DNA of 64,000 bases from Paralteromonas sediminis (lineage in GTDB: Bacteria > Pseudomonadota > Gammaproteobacteria > Enterobacterales > Alteromonadaceae). This document shows, in pieces, positions 34,222 through 44,530 of the stretch (within the stretch, counting starts at the first letter, position 1; each line of letters starts with the position of its first letter). The translations under genes and the position numbers were made by a program. The DNA lies in the NCBI RefSeq assembly GCF_003820355.1, contig NZ_RPOK01000001.1, forward strand, positions 956,847 to 1,020,846, read 5' to 3'. The notes under the pieces were generated by a model, which saw nothing but the letters and a program-made list of their open reading frames with translations, made no database searches and was not told the DNA's origin.

Positions 34222-35763
34222 ATGTTACATAATTCACTCCCTCTACCAGGCTGCGATCCCTTGAATGTGGCGCAAATCAGGCGCAAAAATATCGAGCCGC
34301 TATTGGCTGCTTTGTCCAAAGATAAACGGGTTGTAGTAGAGGAAATTGGCCGCTCTTATCAGAATAGGTCCATCAATGCCATTACCCTAGGACAGGGTGA
34401 CATTAGGCTTATGGCGTGGACACAAATGCATGGCGATGAGCCAACGGCCACCGCCGCAGTGTTCGACATGCTCTCGCTTTTACTGGCAGATAAGGGCCCC
34501 TTTAACTTTGACACCTTCAAGCAAAGTTTTACGTTAAAGGTTATCCCTATGCTGAATCCTGACGGAGCAGAGGCCGAAACGCGCATCAATGCGCAAGGCA
34601 TCGATATCAATAGAGACGCGCGCTTGTTAAACACGCCAGAGGGACGTGTGTTATTCGAAGCAGCAAAAACATTTCAACCTCATGTTGGGTTCAATCTTCA
34701 TGACCAAAGCCCTTTTTACAGTGCAGGTGATACCACTAATCACGCAACGATGGCTTTTTTAGCCCCCGCGTTCAACGAAGAAAAAAATATCGATGCTGCT
34801 CGTCACCGTGCCATGCAATTAATTGCACTCATGAGGAAGGCGATTTCAAACCAGATCCCCGATTCGATTGCGCGATACGATGATGCTTTTGGTGCCCATT
34901 GTTTTGGTGACAATTTGGCAGGTTTAGGCATTAGCACCATATTGATTGAATCAGGCGAACACCCCAATGATCCAAACCGGCAAATTGCCCGAAAGCTCAA
35001 TGTCATTGCATTATTCACGGCCATGCAAGCTTTGATGGATTCAAGCTACAAAGCTGTATCACTCGATGACTACTTTGCGCTGCCACAAAATGTGAAAGAA
35101 GGGCTGATAGCACAGCGCAAGCAAGCACCTTGTCGGGCTCTTATGCCCACTGCCAATGATGACAAACCAGGCTGGATGGAAAGGCATCAGCAAAAGCGCG
35201 CAGAGGCTGCGAAGGTTTCAGGTTCGGTGCAATGGGTATTTATCGGCGATTCAATCACCCAAGCGTGGGAAAGGCATACTATTAATGCGTTTAACCTGGG
35301 TTTTAACGGCGACCGAACAGAACACGTGCTGTGGCGTATTCAAAACGGTGCACTCGACGGTCTTTCTCCACAAGGGGTGTTATTAATGATAGGCACAAAT
35401 AATACGGGGCATCATTTTGACGATCCAGAAGAGACGGCAACCGCCATCGCTGAAATCGCTGACTTAATTCATCAACAACTGCCCAGTGCAAAAGTGGTCA
35501 TTCATGCAATTCTTCCGGCAGGACGCAACAATGAGGATAAGAAGCGGCAACGCAATTATCAGGTGAATAGAATGATTAGGTGGTTGCGTCATCGTCCTTA
35601 TGTTGAATGGTTGGATCTCACCCACCTATTTGTTGATAACGAAGGTAGAATCCCCGAATCGGTGATGGAAGATGCGCTTCATCCTACCGACGCACAATAC
35701 CGAGTGTGGGCGGAGGCGCTGAAGCCTGAGTTAATGCGATTAGCCCCTGATGCAAGCGTTTAA
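34222..35763 (+). CDS. M14 zinc carboxypeptidase fused to SGNH hydrolase
   Basis: This 513-residue protein joins two hydrolases. Residues about 1-300 are an M14 peptidase: zinc ligands H and E in TQMHGDEPTAT, H in GFNLHDQS, catalytic Glu in ILIESGEHP, and NPDGAEAETR for substrate carboxylate binding. Residues about 325-513 are an SGNH/GDSL esterase: FIGDSITQAW (Ser), LGFNGDRTEHVLWRI (Gly), LMIGTNNTG (Asn) and DALHPTDAQY (Asp/His). Both sites appear complete. No signal peptide is evident, so the substrate is probably cytoplasmic. A single ester- and amide-containing molecule is an obvious but unproven candidate. Confidence 0.86.
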   Translation: MLHNSLPLPGCDPLNVAQIRRKNIEPLLAALSKDKRVVVEEIGRSYQNRSINAITLGQGDIRLMAWTQMHGDEPTATAAVFDMLSLLLADKGPFNFDTFKQSFTLKVIPMLNPDGAEAETRINAQGIDINRDARLLNTPEGRVLFEAAKTFQPHVGFNLHDQSPFYSAGDTTNHATMAFLAPAFNEEKNIDAARHRAMQLIALMRKAISNQIPDSIARYDDAFGAHCFGDNLAGLGISTILIESGEHPNDPNRQIARKLNVIALFTAMQALMDSSYKAVSLDDYFALPQNVKEGLIAQRKQAPCRALMPTANDDKPGWMERHQQKRAEAAKVSGSVQWVFIGDSITQAWERHTINAFNLGFNGDRTEHVLWRIQNGALDGLSPQGVLLMIGTNNTGHHFDDPEETATAIAEIADLIHQQLPSAKVVIHAILPAGRNNEDKKRQRNYQVNRMIRWLRHRPYVEWLDLTHLFVDNEGRIPESVMEDALHPTDAQYRVWAEALKPELMRLAPDASV

Positions 35764-35769
35764 TTAATT

Positions 35770-35784
35770 CGAACAAGATGTTCG
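35770..35784. promoter_or_regulatory. CGAACA-AGA-TGTTCG palindrome
   Basis: A perfect 6-bp inverted repeat with a 3-bp centre lies 7 bp after the M14-SGNH stop and 72 bp before the pirin ATG. It could be an operator for the pirin gene; its regulator is unknown. Confidence 0.3.
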
Positions 35785-35855
35785 TATTTATGCGATATCG
35801 TTTCTCTCCGAATTCGCTATCCTAACCGAATTGTTGAGTTTATAGGCTATGCACA

Positions 35856-36701
35856 ATGAAAGTCATTGAGAGAATACCACAGCGGCACACTGCAGACGGT
35901 GATGGCGTAAAAATAAAAAGAATTGACGGGTTTTCTAATTCATTCCTTGATCCAATTTTGATGGTCGATGAGCTGAGATCGGATAACCCAGACGATTATA
36001 TTGGTGGGTTTCCTCCACATCCGCACAGAGGGATGGAGACGTTTACCTACATCAGGAAAGGGGGCTTTGAGCACAGAGATTCTATGGGTAATGTAGAAGC
36101 CATAGAGCAATATGGCACCCAATGGATGTCCACGGGCAAAGGAATTCTGCATTCTGAAATGCCGCTCAATGATGCAAAAGAGGGTTTGCACGGCTTTCAA
36201 ATATGGATAAATCTGCCTGCAAAAGACAAAATGCGGGATCCTTTGTACAAAGACAGTAATGATTCTGGAAATCCACAATTTGTGGACAACAACGGCGTGT
36301 CGCTACGCGCTCTCGCCGGTACATGGGAATTCCAAGATCAGCGTCTTGATGCTGCTGTTCAACACACGTCGGCCAATACAAAGATAGCCGATATACATAT
36401 CCCAAAATCAGAAACTATCACGCTAAACGGTGTTGAGGGCAATTTGCTGGCAGTTCTTGTCTACGAAGGCAAACTTGAGTTACCGGAGTCAAGGGGCGCA
36501 GAAATGCTCATTTTGTCGCCTGTTGAAGTACTCAGCCTCACCGCAGACAAGCATACAGACGTCAATGTACTGCTGTTTAGTGCTAACCAAATTAAAGAAC
36601 CCGTTGCGCACCATGGTCCGTTTGTGATGAACACGCAAGAAGAACTGATTCAGGCAGTCAGGGATTATCAATCAGGTTTCTTTGGTCAGGTAAAAAACTG
36701 A
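35856..36701 (+). CDS. Pirin-family protein
   Basis: The 281-residue bicupin has the N-terminal metal site of pirins: GGFPPHPHRGMETFTYI, then GKGILHSEMP, and the Glu in LHGFQIWINLP. The C-terminal cupin begins near residue 165 (DIHIPKSETITLNGVEGN). Some bacterial pirins show quercetinase activity; others act as redox-linked regulators. The role here is undetermined. It appears monocistronic. Confidence 0.9.
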   Translation: MKVIERIPQRHTADGDGVKIKRIDGFSNSFLDPILMVDELRSDNPDDYIGGFPPHPHRGMETFTYIRKGGFEHRDSMGNVEAIEQYGTQWMSTGKGILHSEMPLNDAKEGLHGFQIWINLPAKDKMRDPLYKDSNDSGNPQFVDNNGVSLRALAGTWEFQDQRLDAAVQHTSANTKIADIHIPKSETITLNGVEGNLLAVLVYEGKLELPESRGAEMLILSPVEVLSLTADKHTDVNVLLFSANQIKEPVAHHGPFVMNTQEELIQAVRDYQSGFFGQVKN

Positions 36702-36818
36702 CATCCAAAGAATAAAACAGGGCGCTTAAGCATTTTCTATTTTTCTGTATAATTACTGACCATAACTATTCCAAATACAAAACTAGCGCAAGCTTGTCGG
36801 TTAATTTAGTGGTCATAT

Positions 36819-39332
36819 ATGAAAGTTGCCAATAATAAAAAGCTTTTGCGCCTTATCAGGTTCATCCCGCCGATACTTGTTATTGCTTTTGCGTTGAGCG
36901 CAATTTTAATTGTTATTAACAATAATAAAATAAAGCTCGACAGTGATCTTAAAGCACTCAGAACAGATTTTATTGAATCGCGTAAGAGCATGATGAAAGC
37001 GCAAGTAGAGCAGCTGATTCAGCAAATTAATTTTGAGTTGAAAAGCACCGAGGCTGTTTTAAAAGACAATATCAAAGCACAAATCTATCAGGCGCACACA
37101 ATTGCCAGCCGACTTTATGAGGCTAACAAAGACAAATCAGAACAATATGTCACTAACCTGATCACCAGTGCACTGCGTGACCTAAGGTTTAATAATGGCA
37201 GGGGCTATTTTTTCATCTATAAAACCGATGGTGAGAGTGTAATGCATCCTATCCTGCCCGATATGGAAGGGCAGAACAAAATAGCGCTGCAAGACGTGAG
37301 GGGAAACTACATCGTTCGCGACATGGGGTTACTGGCCAAGGAAAATGGTGAAGCCTATTACACTTGGTGGTTTGTGAAACCCGGGAACACCCAACAGGAG
37401 TTTCAAAAAATTGGCTTTGGTAAGCACTTCGCCCCTTATGATTGGTTTATTGGCACGGGTGAATATGTCATAGACGTTGAAAATGATATTAAACAACGTG
37501 TTCTCAATGAAATTGCCAATATTCGTTATGGTGAAGACGGTTACGCATTCGTATTTAATAATGCCGGTATTGGACTGGTACATGTCAATGACGAGTATGT
37601 TGGGAAGAGTATTTTACAGCATCCCGAGCCTGATGTTTCCAAAACGGTGTTAGACCTTATTCAGCTTGCTCAGTCTGGCGGTGGCTTTATTCGTTATGAT
37701 AATTTTATCAGGCCTTCAACCTCCATCCGTGAACCCAAAATCAGTTTTGTCCAAGGTGTTCCCAATTGGCAGTGGGCGGTAGGCATGGGCTTTTATGAAG
37801 ATGAAATAGCAGAGCAATTAGCCCAACGTGAAGCTGAAATTGAAAATCAAAATCAACAACAACTCAACGAGCTATTGTGGCTGAGTTCTATTTCGACACT
37901 GTTTTTTGTTGTTATGTCACTTTTGCTTACCAAAAACCTTTCTCGCCGCTTCACAGACTATGAAGGGAAGATTAACCACGACTTCCAAGAACTAAATCGC
38001 ATAAAACTGGAGTCCCAGTATCAGGCTTTGCATGATGCTTTAACTGCACTCCCCAATAGAACTCTGTTAGAAGAACACGTTCATCAGGGGGTGGCGATAT
38101 CAAAAGACAAAGGCAAAATGTTGGCATTGGCGTTTGTTGACTTGGATGACTTTAAAAAAATCAATGATCTTCATGGACACTCTGTGGGTGACGAATTCCT
38201 TAAATTGCTAAGCGATGTGTTCAAACGCACAATTGATAAAGGTGACAGCGTTGCACGCTTTGGCGGCGATGAGTTTATTTTTTGCTTCCCTGAGCTTGAC
38301 AATTTGGCTCAGGCTGAAAATAAAGTGAAAAAAATACTTCGCGTGTTTGAACGTGAATTCCATTTAAAAGGTAAATCAATTTATTCCTCAGGCAGTGTCG
38401 GTGTTTCTGTTTATCCGCAAGATGGCGAAGATACGGAAGCTCTAATCAGTAAAGCAGACATTGCCTTGTACAAATCAAAGGCGGCTAAAAAAGGGCAGGC
38501 GCTGTTTTTTAACACTGCGCTTGATGAGCAGGTAAAACGCGACTTTCTCATTGAAACTGAGTTGCGCGGGGCCATGAATAAAGGTGAAATAGCGGTGCAT
38601 TATCAGCCGCAGATCAGCGTCAAATCTGGCGATATTATCGGTGTTGAAGCCTTGGTAAGGTGGAACAGTGCCAAGCTTGGCGCTGTGTCGCCGGCTGATT
38701 TCATACCCATCGCAGAGAATACGGGCATTATCAGAGAGTTAGGCAGCTACATTATTTACAAAGCCATGAGTGATATTAAGGCGCTCAACGATAACTTGCC
38801 GGTGCCTTTGAATGTTTCTATTAATATTTCACCCAAACAGCTTATGGAATCAGACTTTGTTGATTCTGTCATGCAGGCCAGTCGTGAACTGGGCCTGGAT
38901 AGCCAATGGGTTACCCTAGAGATAACCGAAAACGTACTTATCTCTGATTTATCAGTGGTACAGCCAACGTTGGAGGCACTCAAAAATAACGGTTTTAAGA
39001 TATCCTTAGATGACTTTGGTACAGGGTTCTCATCATTAAGTTACTTGAGCAATCTACCTCTCAATGAGATAAAAATTGATCGTTCCTTTATCGATAAATT
39101 CTTAAGTAGCAGCCACAGTGAATCACTCGTGAAAACTATCATTGCCATTGGTGAGTTCTGTCATCTTTCAGTCGTTGCAGAAGGCGTGGAAACGCAAGCG
39201 CAGTTTGATTTGTTAAGTGAGTATCACTGTGATGCAGTGCAAGGCTACCTCTTTTACAAACCTCTTCCATTGAGTGAACTGGTGGAAAAGTGCCGTTCTC
39301 ATCAGAATCATACCCATTCCGTTGGCGAATAG
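36819..39332 (+). CDS. Double-Cache GGDEF-EAL c-di-GMP protein
   Basis: The 837-residue membrane protein has an N-terminal transmembrane helix (about 15-32), a tandem Cache_2-type periplasmic sensor (two copies of the GxGYxFxxxxxG...H pattern: GRGYFFIYKTDGESVMHP and DGYAFVFNNAGIGLVHV) and a second transmembrane helix (about 350-368). The GGDEF domain is intact (ARFGGDEFIF), as is the EAL domain (GVEALVRW, LEITEN, LDDFGTGFSSLSYL, VVAEGVETQ). Both cyclase and phosphodiesterase activities are possible. Cache domains of this class often sense small organic acids. The TonB receptor gene starts 55 bp downstream. Confidence 0.92.
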   Translation: MKVANNKKLLRLIRFIPPILVIAFALSAILIVINNNKIKLDSDLKALRTDFIESRKSMMKAQVEQLIQQINFELKSTEAVLKDNIKAQIYQAHTIASRLYEANKDKSEQYVTNLITSALRDLRFNNGRGYFFIYKTDGESVMHPILPDMEGQNKIALQDVRGNYIVRDMGLLAKENGEAYYTWWFVKPGNTQQEFQKIGFGKHFAPYDWFIGTGEYVIDVENDIKQRVLNEIANIRYGEDGYAFVFNNAGIGLVHVNDEYVGKSILQHPEPDVSKTVLDLIQLAQSGGGFIRYDNFIRPSTSIREPKISFVQGVPNWQWAVGMGFYEDEIAEQLAQREAEIENQNQQQLNELLWLSSISTLFFVVMSLLLTKNLSRRFTDYEGKINHDFQELNRIKLESQYQALHDALTALPNRTLLEEHVHQGVAISKDKGKMLALAFVDLDDFKKINDLHGHSVGDEFLKLLSDVFKRTIDKGDSVARFGGDEFIFCFPELDNLAQAENKVKKILRVFEREFHLKGKSIYSSGSVGVSVYPQDGEDTEALISKADIALYKSKAAKKGQALFFNTALDEQVKRDFLIETELRGAMNKGEIAVHYQPQISVKSGDIIGVEALVRWNSAKLGAVSPADFIPIAENTGIIRELGSYIIYKAMSDIKALNDNLPVPLNVSINISPKQLMESDFVDSVMQASRELGLDSQWVTLEITENVLISDLSVVQPTLEALKNNGFKISLDDFGTGFSSLSYLSNLPLNEIKIDRSFIDKFLSSSHSESLVKTIIAIGEFCHLSVVAEGVETQAQFDLLSEYHCDAVQGYLFYKPLPLSELVEKCRSHQNHTHSVGE

Positions 39333-39387
39333 CTGGGTTTTTGGCTATATCAATAAGACACTAAGCTTTTCTGTTGGGAGACAGTCT

Positions 39388-41937
39388 TTGCATTGTGTTT
39401 ATAAGCTAAACGTTTTTATTTTATTGCTGGCTGGTATGACTGCTTGTCATGTACTAGCAAATGAGGATACCTCAAAAATTGAAGTGATTGAGGTAACAGC
39501 ACAAAAACGCACACAAACAATCAATGAGATCCCGATTTCTGTTTCAGTTTTCAGTAGTGAACAATTACGCCGACTAGGCATTCAAGACACCACAGAACTG
39601 GCGAATATTGTCCCTGGATTGAATTACAGTGATACCGCCTTTGGCCCTCCTGTTTATACATTAAGAGGTGTCGGCTTTAATGAGTCTAGCGCACAGGCAA
39701 CCGCCACGGTAGGGATCTATATGGATCAAGTCGCTATCCCGTTTCCTATTATGACAAAGGGGGCAAATCTTGATCTTGAGCGCGTCGAGGTTTTGAAAGG
39801 ACCTCAGGGGACCTTATTCGGACGCAACGCCACAGCAGGCGCAATTAATTACATAGCGGCAAAACCGATGTCAGAGTTTGCGTCAGGATATTCGGTTAGC
39901 TTTGCCAATTATCAGACGTTTGACGTGGAAGGCTATGTCACAGGTGCGTTGAGCGATGGTTTGAATGCCAGAGCTGCGGTGCGTGCAGTCCGTTCCTATG
40001 AAGGCTGGCAGCAAAGTGTTTCTCGACACGATACCCTTGGAAGACAGGATAAAATGAGTGCAAGGGTCAGTGTTGACTGGGCAATCAAGGAAAATACCCA
40101 GGCATTGCTCAGTGTCAATTATCATGAAGATGCTTCAGAGAGCCTTGCGCCACAGGCCATTGATTACATTGCAGCAAAAGCAGGCAATGCGCTAAATGCC
40201 TCCTTTGATGTGTTTGGACCTATTCTTGATCCGCGGGTTAATCCCTCATTGTTCCCGGGTAATGGCAGTGATATTCGTGCGGCTGACTGGACTGCTGACC
40301 GGCGTCCCAGGCTGGCTCATGACATGCTTTCGCTGTCGGTGCAGGTAAAGCATGATATATCACCTGCATTATCGTTCGATTCGCTATCGGGCTTTCATCG
40401 TTTTAACGATCAAGGGTCCGAATACGAACGTGGAGGCGCCGCCGGTGTGACTGCTGGGTATATTAGAAACCTCACAGGTGGCTCCTTAGATACCGTATTT
40501 GGCGGTACGTTAAAAGACTTTTACGAGGGGCATTTACACGGTCGAAATGCTGATTTGCCTGACGATACCTATGTTACCTCCGATTACGTTTTTCAGCATG
40601 GAGATATACAGTCCTTTTCTCAGGAATTCAGAATTACGCGTACGCACGAGAGCAGTATATGGGTGGCTGGACTCTACTATAACCGTAGCGTCGTCGACTA
40701 CGACACTACTCAAGACTGGGGATTAGCCACTAATGTGAATATCCTACCTACTTCGGGGTTTGGTTTTAACAGTCTGGAAAATGCAATTGAGCAGACGACC
40801 ACGAGTCTGGCCGCGTTTGCTAGTGTTGACTGGCTATTTAGCGATGAACTGACTTATACCCTCGGCTTTCGCTATTCAGATGATAAGGCTGCATATGACG
40901 GGTGCACCAAAGATATTGATGGCGCGGGTCTGGCCCTGTTTAATCAGTTCTTTTTTGGTGGGGGAGACTCTGGGGGCAAAGTAAATGACTGTGTGACTGT
41001 GATTGATTTTGGAGGGCAAAATCAAAGCGTTGGTAACATAGATGATACGCTTGATGAAAGCTCGCTGTCATGGCGATTGGCTGTGAATTATCAGTGGCGA
41101 CCTTCAACATCATTGTTTGCCTCCTACAGCAGAGGGTTTAAAGCGGGGAGTTACCCCTCTTTGGCTGCGATTGTGGCCAATCAACTGGACCCAGTAGTGC
41201 AAGAACAGCTCGATGCCTATGAAATAGGCGTAAAGACTGTGTTAGCAGACAATCTTGCGCAGTTAAACGTTAGCGCCTTTTACTACGATTACAAAGACAA
41301 ACAACTGTTAACCAAAAAGACTATACCTGTATTTAGAACGGCTTTTACCTTGGGAAACATCGATAAGTCTTATGTTCAAGGGCTGGAGCTGGATTTGCAG
41401 TGGTTCCCGATTGAAGATCTGTATATCAATGCGGCGGTCAGCGTGCTGAAGTCAAAAGTGACTGAAGGGAATGGCTTTAACCAGCTTGGTCAATCACTGG
41501 ATCTGTCGGGGTCACCTTTGCCATTTACCTCGGAGGTACAAGCTAATCTCCTGGCAAGATATGAATGGGATGTGCAAAGCAATTTTAGAGCGTTTATTGC
41601 CGTAGATGGTGCCTTTACCAGCGAGTTTAGTGCCGACTTTCAAGCTGATGCCACTACCACAAACTTGGTAGCTGACTTCATTGGTAGCCCCGTCGAGGTA
41701 TTTATCCCACCCGAACCGTACCAGTATGATGAAAGATTTACGCAACCAAACTACTTGTTACTTAACGCTAGGGTTGGGCTGGTTAATCTTGAAAACGACT
41801 GGAAAGTCTACGCTTGGGTGAAAAACTTGACGAATGAATATTACGTATCAACAGTCGTAAAGAATAATGAGATGGTGGCGGCGTATCCCGGTATGACGCG
41901 CACATTCGGGGTTACTTTTGAGAAGCGATCATTTTGA
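39388..41937 (+). CDS. TonB-dependent outer membrane receptor
   Basis: A TTG at 39388 with GGGAG 7 nt upstream yields a good signal peptide (LNVFILLLAGMTACHVLA); starting further upstream would overlap the preceding gene and bury it. The 849-residue mature receptor has a TonB box (IEVIEVTAQKR), a plug domain (PGLNYSDTAFGPPVYTLRGV, then LERVEVLKGPQGTLFGRNAT) and a 22-strand-type barrel ending in Phe (TFGVTFEKRSF). The substrate is unknown. Neighbouring hut genes hint at a nitrogenous compound, but hutC reads convergently and no operon links them. Confidence 0.9.
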   Translation: MHCVYKLNVFILLLAGMTACHVLANEDTSKIEVIEVTAQKRTQTINEIPISVSVFSSEQLRRLGIQDTTELANIVPGLNYSDTAFGPPVYTLRGVGFNESSAQATATVGIYMDQVAIPFPIMTKGANLDLERVEVLKGPQGTLFGRNATAGAINYIAAKPMSEFASGYSVSFANYQTFDVEGYVTGALSDGLNARAAVRAVRSYEGWQQSVSRHDTLGRQDKMSARVSVDWAIKENTQALLSVNYHEDASESLAPQAIDYIAAKAGNALNASFDVFGPILDPRVNPSLFPGNGSDIRAADWTADRRPRLAHDMLSLSVQVKHDISPALSFDSLSGFHRFNDQGSEYERGGAAGVTAGYIRNLTGGSLDTVFGGTLKDFYEGHLHGRNADLPDDTYVTSDYVFQHGDIQSFSQEFRITRTHESSIWVAGLYYNRSVVDYDTTQDWGLATNVNILPTSGFGFNSLENAIEQTTTSLAAFASVDWLFSDELTYTLGFRYSDDKAAYDGCTKDIDGAGLALFNQFFFGGGDSGGKVNDCVTVIDFGGQNQSVGNIDDTLDESSLSWRLAVNYQWRPSTSLFASYSRGFKAGSYPSLAAIVANQLDPVVQEQLDAYEIGVKTVLADNLAQLNVSAFYYDYKDKQLLTKKTIPVFRTAFTLGNIDKSYVQGLELDLQWFPIEDLYINAAVSVLKSKVTEGNGFNQLGQSLDLSGSPLPFTSEVQANLLARYEWDVQSNFRAFIAVDGAFTSEFSADFQADATTTNLVADFIGSPVEVFIPPEPYQYDERFTQPNYLLLNARVGLVNLENDWKVYAWVKNLTNEYYVSTVVKNNEMVAAYPGMTRTFGVTFEKRSF

Positions 41938-41946
41938 TGTCAGGTG

Positions 41947-42687
41947 TTAAAACTGGGTGGAAAAGTTGAGTTCGCCTCCCAGTTGATAGGCGTGTCCTGG
42001 GTGCACTAATTCGGTGTAGCTAATCAGCCCTTCTTTGCTCCATGTTTTTCGCAAAATGACCAGCACAGCATTGTCTTCACCTAACGCTAGTTGATCACTT
42101 TCAAAGTCATTTCCAATTCTCGCCTCCACGTAAAACAGTACTTTGGTCAATGGATAGTGTTTTTGTAGAAAGGAAGCTGGCGTAAATTCGCTGTTAAACG
42201 CTTGTTCAACATAATCAGGTACCAATGTCTTATTAATATAACGAGACTCCAATTGGATAGGCTGCTGGTTTTCAAAGTGGAGTATCTGAGAATGATAAAT
42301 CGGCGTATTAAGTTTGATTTCCAGCCCTGCTGCTGCCTTTGCCGGTGCTGCCGTGTCTTCTAGTAACAAGAGCTGATTGGCGTATTGGTTGCCTCTGTCT
42401 TTTACCTCGTCAGCGATATTTTTAATTTTCAGTAGGGAAGAGGCCGCTTTTTTCGTTTTAACGAACGTACCGACACCGGCGAGCCTTTGTAACCGGTCCT
42501 CAGCGACCAGTTCCATGATGGCTCGTCGGGCTGTCATTCTGCTGGTGCCAAATTGTGCAGCAATTTCAGTTTCAGGAGGAAGTGGTGACTGATCACGCCA
42601 GATACCTTTATTGATGCCGTCTTCCAGCCATTGTCTGATTTTTTGATATTTCGCCAATCCCACTGAGACGCCTACACCTTGAGTCAA
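41947..42687 (-). CDS. hutC: Histidine utilisation repressor (GntR/HutC)
   Basis: The 246-residue protein has an N-terminal GntR winged helix (DQSPLPPETEIAAQFGTSRM, TARRAIMELVAEDRLQRLAG) and a C-terminal UTRA effector domain (PIYHSQILHFENQQPIQLES, then YTELVHPG). HutC repressors are released by urocanate. The start is either TTG at 42687 or GTG at 42663, the latter with TAGG 7 nt upstream. It is divergent from hutU; the 170-bp interval carries four phased AATGTA repeats that are its likely operator. Confidence 0.9.
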   Translation of the reverse strand: MTQGVGVSVGLAKYQKIRQWLEDGINKGIWRDQSPLPPETEIAAQFGTSRMTARRAIMELVAEDRLQRLAGVGTFVKTKKAASSLLKIKNIADEVKDRGNQYANQLLLLEDTAAPAKAAAGLEIKLNTPIYHSQILHFENQQPIQLESRYINKTLVPDYVEQAFNSEFTPASFLQKHYPLTKVLFYVEARIGNDFESDQLALGEDNAVLVILRKTWSKEGLISYTELVHPGHAYQLGGELNFSTQF

Positions 42688-42754
42688 TTAAATCTGCCAA
42701 ATCATACAGCCTGCGTTAGATGATTAGCAACGAAGTGGGTACAGTGTAAAACCA

Positions 42755-42790
42755 AATGTATATAAATGTACACTAATGTATAGTAATGTA
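42755..42790. promoter_or_regulatory. Four AATGTA repeats at exact 10-bp spacing (probable HutC operator)
   Basis: AATGTA occurs at 42755, 42765, 42775 and 42785, so all copies fall on one helix face. An AGTGTA (42743-42748)/TACACT (42769-42774) inverted repeat overlaps. The block lies between hutC and hutU, 67 bp upstream of the hutU start. Confidence 0.6.
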
Positions 42791-42856
42791 TTGTTATTGG
42801 AGACGGCCCTTGATGAATAAAGGGGCAAAATAAATTAGAGCAGGATAATAAATCTA

Positions 42857-44530
42857 ATGACCGACAGAACAGACCCTACAAGAACCATTCGCGCCCCCCA
42901 CGGTAGCACATTGCGTTGCAAAAGCTGGTTGAGTGAAGCGGCTATGCGTATGTTGATGAACAACCTAGACCCAGATGTCGCCGAAAACCCACAGGCATTG
43001 GTGGTGTATGGCGGTATTGGCCGAGCTGCAAGAAACTGGGCCTGTTATGACAAAATCATCGACACACTTCAGCGTTTAGAAGATGACGAGTCACTCCTCA
43101 TTCAGTCAGGTAAGCCTGTTGGCGTGTTTAAAACACACCCAGATGCACCACGGGTTTTAATTGCTAACTCCAATTTAGTACCGCACTGGGCGAACTGGAC
43201 GCATTTCAACGAACTAGATAAAAAAGGCTTGATGATGTATGGCCAGATGACAGCTGGAAGCTGGATTTACATCGGTAGTCAGGGCATCGTGCAGGGCACT
43301 TACGAGACATTTGTCGCCATGGCTAAGCAACATTTTAATGGCAGTGCAAAAGGTCGTTGGATATTAACTGGCGGTTTAGGCGGTATGGGTGGTGCACAGC
43401 CATTGGCCGCTACCATGGCTGGCTTTTCAATGATCGCCTGTGAAGTTGATGAAACCCGAATCGATTTTCGCTTGCGAACAGGTTATGTCGATAAAAAAGC
43501 CACGTCATTGGATGAAGCCCTCTCAATGATTGAGCAGGCAAAAGTGCAAGGTACGCCAGTATCTGTCGGCCTGCTTGCCAATGCTGCTGATGTTTTTGCT
43601 GAATTAGTGGAACGCAATATCACCCCCGATTGCACGACGGATCAAACCTCTGCCCACGATCCTTTGAATGGTTATTTACCTCAGGGATGGACGCTGGAAC
43701 AGGCCGCGACAATGCGCATTGATGATGAGTCTGCTGTTGTGGAAGCTGCAAAGTCGTCAATGGCTGTGCAGGTGAAAGCCATGCTCACACTACAGCAACG
43801 CGGTTCTGCCACGGTTGACTACGGCAACAATATACGTCAGATGGCGTTGGAAAAAGGCGTTGAAAATGCCTTTGATTTTCCTGGCTTTGTGCCTGCTTAT
43901 ATTCGACCTCTGTTTTGTCAGGGTATTGGGCCCTTTCGCTGGGTTGCATTATCCGGTGATCCTGAAGACATTTATAAAACCGATGCCAAAGTGAAAGAAT
44001 TAATTCCTGATGATCCACACCTTCACAACTGGTTAGATATGGCCCGTGAGCGCATTTCCTTTCAGGGTTTGCCCGCCCGTATCTGCTGGATAGGGCTGAA
44101 AGACCGTGCCCGTATCGCCCGTGCTTTTAATGACATGGTGCAATGCGGCGAACTGTCTGCGCCTATTGTTATTGGTCGCGATCACCTCGACTCAGGTTCT
44201 GTCTCCAGTCCTAACCGTGAAACCGAGTCTATGATGGATGGCTCTGATGCAGTGTCTGACTGGCCTTTATTGAATGCGTTGTTAAATACCGCCGGCGGAG
44301 CTACTTGGGTTAGCTTGCATCACGGTGGTGGTGTAGGGATGGGATTTAGCCAGCATTCTGGGGTGGTGATAGTGGCAGACGGCACGGATGAGGCAGATGC
44401 CAGACTTTCACGGGTTTTGCGAAACGATCCAGGCACCGGCGTCATGCGTCATGCCGACGCGGGTTATCAAATCGCCAAAGATTGTGCCCAGGAATGTGAA
44501 CTTGACTTACCTATGTTGGAGCAAAAATAG
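42857..44530 (+). CDS. hutU: Urocanate hydratase
   Basis: The 557-residue enzyme converts urocanate to 4-imidazolone-5-propionate using tightly bound NAD as an electrophile. Conserved segments include [11 protein letters not shown], the NAD-binding [24 protein letters not shown] and the catalytic-Cys region [18 protein letters not shown]. Length matches the family. It is the first gene of the hutUHGI operon and its stop shares a base with the hutH start. Confidence 0.97.
   Translation: MTDRTDPTRTIRAPHGSTLRCKSWLSEAAMRMLMNNLDPDVAENPQALVVYGGIGRAARNWACYDKIIDTLQRLEDDESLLIQSGKPVGVFKTHPDAPRVLIANSNLVPHWANWTHFNELDKKGLMMYGQMTAGSWIYIGSQGIVQGTYETFVAMAKQHFNGSAKGRWILTGGLGGMGGAQPLAATMAGFSMIACEVDETRIDFRLRTGYVDKKATSLDEALSMIEQAKVQGTPVSVGLLANAADVFAELVERNITPDCTTDQTSAHDPLNGYLPQGWTLEQAATMRIDDESAVVEAAKSSMAVQVKAMLTLQQRGSATVDYGNNIRQMALEKGVENAFDFPGFVPAYIRPLFCQGIGPFRWVALSGDPEDIYKTDAKVKELIPDDPHLHNWLDMARERISFQGLPARICWIGLKDRARIARAFNDMVQCGELSAPIVIGRDHLDSGSVSSPNRETESMMDGSDAVSDWPLLNALLNTAGGATWVSLHHGGGVGMGFSQHSGVVIVADGTDEADARLSRVLRNDPGTGVMRHADAGYQIAKDCAQECELDLPMLEQK

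Noticed and set aside
34048-34237. N-terminal extension of gamma-glutamyltransferase to a GTG at 34237
   Set aside because: It would overlap the divergent M14-SGNH start and bury the signal peptide; the ATG at 34048 is better.
35940-36278. Minus-strand frame of 112 codons
   Set aside because: Antisense to the pirin gene, whose motifs are unambiguous.
39274-39387. Upstream start of the TonB receptor within the GGDEF-EAL gene
   Set aside because: It would place 38 extra residues ahead of the signal peptide; the TTG at 39388 has a ribosome binding site at the right distance.
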